From DATCSE01 sp036568605 (GTDB lineage Bacteria > Pseudomonadota > Gammaproteobacteria > Burkholderiales > Burkholderiaceae_C), in contig DATCSE010000223.1 of assembly GCA_036568605.1 (NCBI GenBank), positions 1 through 24,289 of the forward strand: a stretch of DNA of 24,289 nt, written 5' to 3'. The notes beneath the pieces are model-generated. The model had not been told where the DNA came from, made no database searches, and saw nothing but the letters and a program-made list of their open reading frames with translations. Positions 21,792 through 24,289 of the stretch are shown piece after piece; positions within the stretch are counted from its first letter, which is position 1, and each line of letters begins with the position of its first letter. Made by a program: the position numbers and the translations under genes.

Positions 21792-22468
21792 GCGGGCCCT
21801 TCGGACTTTGCTGTGCGGCGCTGCCTCGTGCAGCAGGCCAGCGCCACCGCACCGCCCAGCATCAGCACCAGCGTCGACGGTTCCGGGATCGCCGCAGCGT
21901 GCGTGAAGTTCACGTGGCGCACGTCGACCGCGAAATGCATCGCCGCGCCCGCGTCGGCGAAATCGGTGCCGAACAGCGGCTTGCCGCTGAAGGCGATCGT
22001 CGTGGCATCGAGGTCGTCGAACAGGCCGGCGCCGGTCAACGTCATCGAGGCGCCCGAGTACTTCGGCACGAAGTCGGTCAGCAGCGTCAGCGACGGCGCC
22101 GCGCCGCTGGCGTGCTGGAGCAGGATCACCGGCGCGGCCGTGTACGAGAACGTTTCGCCGCGAATCCGGTAGTCGAGCTTGAGCTCTCCGGCCGGGTCGA
22201 CGAAGTACGCAAAGTCGGTGCCGCCGGCGCTGAACGTCGGGTCGGCCAATGCGACCTCGAAACTGCCGACGACGGCATGGCCGTCGTAGTAGCTGTCCGG
22301 ATGCGGCGGCGTGAAGCCCAGCGGCAGTGGGTCGGCCTGCACCGTGCCCACGAATGTGCCGGCCAGCGTGAAAAGCTCGGCCTGGGCGCGTGGACTGGCG
22401 AGTGCCAGCACCATCACCGCCAGGCCCGGCATGAGCGCCCGTACGTATCCGTCTGCGCGTTGCGCCAT
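21788..22468 (-). CDS. PEP-CTERM sorting-domain protein
   Basis: This is a 226-residue exported protein. A signal peptide (residues 1-30, cleavage after AQA) precedes a strand-rich Gly/Ala/Asp domain of about 160 residues with no recognised function. The C-terminal sorting signal has IPEPSTLV (about 194-201), a transmembrane stretch LMLGGAVALACC and the basic cluster RQRR. Such proteins are recognised by an exosortase, cut near PEP and moved to the cell surface or exopolysaccharide. Unusually, two cysteines sit inside the transmembrane part, and about 10 residues follow the basic cluster. No exosortase or EPS gene is in the window. GGGAGG (22474-22479) 5 nt before the ATG strongly supports the start; the upstream open frame is Arg-rich and not part of the protein. 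Confidence 0.88.
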   Translation of the reverse strand: MAQRADGYVRALMPGLAVMVLALASPRAQAELFTLAGTFVGTVQADPLPLGFTPPHPDSYYDGHAVVGSFEVALADPTFSAGGTDFAYFVDPAGELKLDYRIRGETFSYTAAPVILLQHASGAAPSLTLLTDFVPKYSGASMTLTGAGLFDDLDATTIAFSGKPLFGTDFADAGAAMHFAVDVRHVNFTHAAAIPEPSTLVLMLGGAVALACCTRQRRTAKSEGPA

Positions 22469-22644
22469 CTTGGCCTCCCTTCGTCGCGGCCGATGGGCGC
22501 AACGAGGGTGTCGCACCCACAGCCAGGACGGCAACACGATACGGCGGCGAGTCCCGGCGCTGTTGTCGAGCAAATGCAACCGCGGCAACCAGGCGTGGAA
22601 CGCGGTGACCGCGACACACGGTCGGAGCGGCCGGAAGCGGCTCC

Positions 22645-22656
22645 TAGAATGCTCGA
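22645..22656 (+). promoter_or_regulatory. TAGAAT -10 box exactly 6 nt before the uvrD ATG
   Basis: TAGAAT (22645-22650) followed by six bases puts the expected start on the A of the ATG at 22657, the same geometry as at the MFS gene. No Shine-Dalgarno sequence is present between them. No -35 hexamer or LexA box is evident. Confidence 0.45.
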
Positions 22657-24289
22657 ATGAGCCTGTTCCCCGATATCGCCACCGCCTCTCCCGCCGCCGA
22701 TTCGGGCCTGTTGCGCAACCTGAACCCCGAGCAGCTCGCCGCGGTCACGCTGCCGCCGCGGCCCGCGCTGATCCTGGCCGGCGCCGGCTCCGGCAAGACG
22801 CGCGTGCTGACCACGCGCATCGCCTGGCTGATCCAGACGGGCCAGGTCTCGCCCGGCGGCGTGCTCGCGGTGACCTTCACGAACAAGGCCGCGAAGGAGA
22901 TGCTGACGCGGCTTTCGGCGATGCTGCCGGTGCCGGTGCGCGGCATGTGGATCGGCACCTTCCACGGGCTGTGCAATCGCTTCCTGCGCGCGCACTGGAA
23001 GATCGCGGCGCTGCCGCAGAGTTTTCAGATCCTCGATTCGAGCGATCAGCTCTCGGCCGTCAAGCGCGTGATCAAGGCGATGAACCTCGACGAGGAGCGC
23101 TACGCGCCGAAGAACGCCACATGGTTCATCGCCGGGCAGAAGGAGGACGGCATACGCCCGGCGCAGGTCGAGGTGCGCGACGAGCAGACCCGCGTGTTCG
23201 TGCAGGTCTACCAGGCCTACGAGGAGCAGTGCCAGCGCGAAGGCGTCGTCGACTTCGCCGAGCTGCTGCTGCGCACCTACGAGCTGCTGCGCGACAACGC
23301 GCCTCTGCGCGATCACTACCAGCGGCGCTTCCGGCACATCCTGGTCGACGAGTTCCAGGACACCAACAAGCTGCAGTACGCGTGGTTGAAGATGTTCGCG
23401 GGGCCGCCGGGCGACAACGGCAACGCGGTGTTCGCGGTGGGCGACGACGACCAGAGCATCTACGCGTTCCGCGGCGCGCAGGTCGGCAACATGAGCGCCT
23501 TCAAGCGCGAGTTTCGGGTCGAGCAGGTGATCAAGCTGGAGCGCAACTACCGCTCGTTCGGCAACATCCTCGACGCCGCGAACGAGCTGATCGCGCACAA
23601 CGCGAAGCGGCTGGGCAAGAACCTGCGCACCGAGGCCGGCCCCGGCGAGCCGGTGCGGGTGCACGAGGCGGTCAGCGATTTCGCCGAGGCGCAGTGGTTC
23701 GTCGACGAGGCGAGGGCGCTGCATCGCGAGGGCACGCCGCGCAGCGACATCGCGCTGCTCTACCGCAGCAACGCGCAGAGCCGGGTGCTGGAGAGCGCGC
23801 TGTTCAACGCCGGCATCCCGTACAAGGTCTACGGCGGCTTGCGCTTCTTCGAACGCGCCGAGGTCAAGCACGCGCTCGCGTACCTGCGGCTGATCGAGAA
23901 CGCGAACGACGACACGAGCTTCCTGCGCGTCGTCAACTTCCCGGCACGCGGCATCGGCGCACGCACGCTCGAGCAGTTGCAGGACGCGGCCAAGGCCAGC
24001 GGCCGCAGCCTCACGCAAAGCGTGGGCGCGGTGGCGGGCAAGGGCGGCTCCAACCTGCAGGCGTTCGTCGCGCTGATCGATGCGATGCGCGAGCAGACGC
24101 GCGGCCTCACGCTGCGCGACATCATCGAGCACATGCTGCATGCGTCGGGGCTGATCGATTTCTACAAGACCGACAAGGAAGGCAAGGACCGGCTCGAGAA
24201 CCTCGAGGAACTGGTCAATGCGGCCGAATCGTTCGTCACGCAGGAAGGGTTCGGCAAGGATGCGGTCGCGCTGCCCGTGGATGAGATGA
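22657..24289 (+). CDS. uvrD: DNA helicase II UvrD (partial, C-terminus beyond window)
   Basis: The frame is open from the ATG to the window edge, giving 544 residues of an expected 720-780. UvrD is an ATP-driven 3'-5' SF1A helicase that removes the UvrC-incised strand in excision repair, unwinds nicked DNA in mismatch repair and strips RecA. The motifs in order are: Q motif LNPEQLAAV (22-30), Walker A GAGSGKT (42-48), TFTNKAAKEM, motif II VDEFQDTN (230-237), motif III VGDDDQSIYAFRGA, and motif IV LERNYRS (294-300). VKHALAYLRLIENANDD is followed by the early C-terminal motifs. The phrase YKVYGGLRFFERAEVK favours UvrD/PcrA over Rep. The gene diverges from the PEP-CTERM gene with 188 nt between them. 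No insertion, frameshift or missing motif is seen. Confidence 0.95.
   Translation, partial: MSLFPDIATASPAADSGLLRNLNPEQLAAVTLPPRPALILAGAGSGKTRVLTTRIAWLIQTGQVSPGGVLAVTFTNKAAKEMLTRLSAMLPVPVRGMWIGTFHGLCNRFLRAHWKIAALPQSFQILDSSDQLSAVKRVIKAMNLDEERYAPKNATWFIAGQKEDGIRPAQVEVRDEQTRVFVQVYQAYEEQCQREGVVDFAELLLRTYELLRDNAPLRDHYQRRFRHILVDEFQDTNKLQYAWLKMFAGPPGDNGNAVFAVGDDDQSIYAFRGAQVGNMSAFKREFRVEQVIKLERNYRSFGNILDAANELIAHNAKRLGKNLRTEAGPGEPVRVHEAVSDFAEAQWFVDEARALHREGTPRSDIALLYRSNAQSRVLESALFNAGIPYKVYGGLRFFERAEVKHALAYLRLIENANDDTSFLRVVNFPARGIGARTLEQLQDAAKASGRSLTQSVGAVAGKGGSNLQAFVALIDAMREQTRGLTLRDIIEHMLHASGLIDFYKTDKEGKDRLENLEELVNAAESFVTQEGFGKDAVALPVDEM

Noticed and set aside
22575..22591. Sigma-54-like TGG...TTGC element upstream of the PEP-CTERM gene on the minus strand
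   Set aside because: The spacing between the GG and GC elements is one base off the strict sigma-54 requirement, and the flanks do not match.
1..24289. CRISPR array, insertion sequence, prophage or defence island
   Set aside because: No regularly spaced repeats, transposase, integrase, terminal inverted repeats or phage genes were seen. All genes look chromosomal and share the same GC-rich codon use.

Overview
The window is an ordinary-looking stretch of chromosome from a very GC-rich betaproteobacterium. The assignment to Burkholderiales, probably near the Rubrivivax/Leptothrix/Ideonella group, is an inference. It rests on a Bug-family solute receptor, an orphan PEP-CTERM protein, a CDP-6-deoxy-glucoseen-reductase-like flavoprotein, and MCPs without local che genes. 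I found no prophage, insertion sequence, CRISPR array, rRNA, toxin-antitoxin pair or defence island. Every protein gene has recognisable relatives, so I do not claim a new multi-gene system.

Layout, left end (1-899): the last two visible genes of a minus-strand operon, an acyl carrier protein followed by a COG4648-like membrane protein cut by the window edge. This pairing is typical of aryl-polyene/FAS-type lipid clusters. A 364-nt non-coding divergent region follows. Then come a LivK-type solute receptor (+), a Bug-type receptor (-) translationally coupled to an upstream CsgG-domain protein (-), a ferredoxin-NAD(P)H reductase (-), an SDR protein (+), an MCP (-), a GhrA-like reductase (+) and a rhomboid protease (-).

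Centre (9.7-17.5 kb): tRNA-Leu(CAA), cysM and a zinc-ribbon NUDIX hydrolase (2 nt apart), and a TusA-family sulfur carrier protein, all +. These are followed by galU (-), a catalytically degenerate D-2-hydroxyacid-dehydrogenase homologue (+), and the minus-strand pair guaC-valS. Right end: patatin-like phospholipase (-), an MdtD-like MFS exporter (+), a second MCP with a TTG start (+), a PEP-CTERM protein (-), and uvrD (+), which runs off the end of the window.

The points most worth a second look are these. (1) The dehydrogenase homologue at 12603-13580 has its catalytic Arg and His apparently exchanged and its dinucleotide glycine motif lost. (2) The guaC leader has competing hairpins, one resembling an intrinsic terminator and one covering the ribosome-binding site. 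(3) TAGAAT boxes lie exactly 6 nt before the ATG of the MFS gene and of uvrD, predicting leaderless mRNAs. (4) Genes are packed tail to tail: four convergent pairs overlap, two by 59 nt and two by a 4-nt palindromic stop. (5) A hairpin and decayed duplication sit at the 3' end of the reductase gene. All functional statements come from reading motifs by eye; no database search was run.
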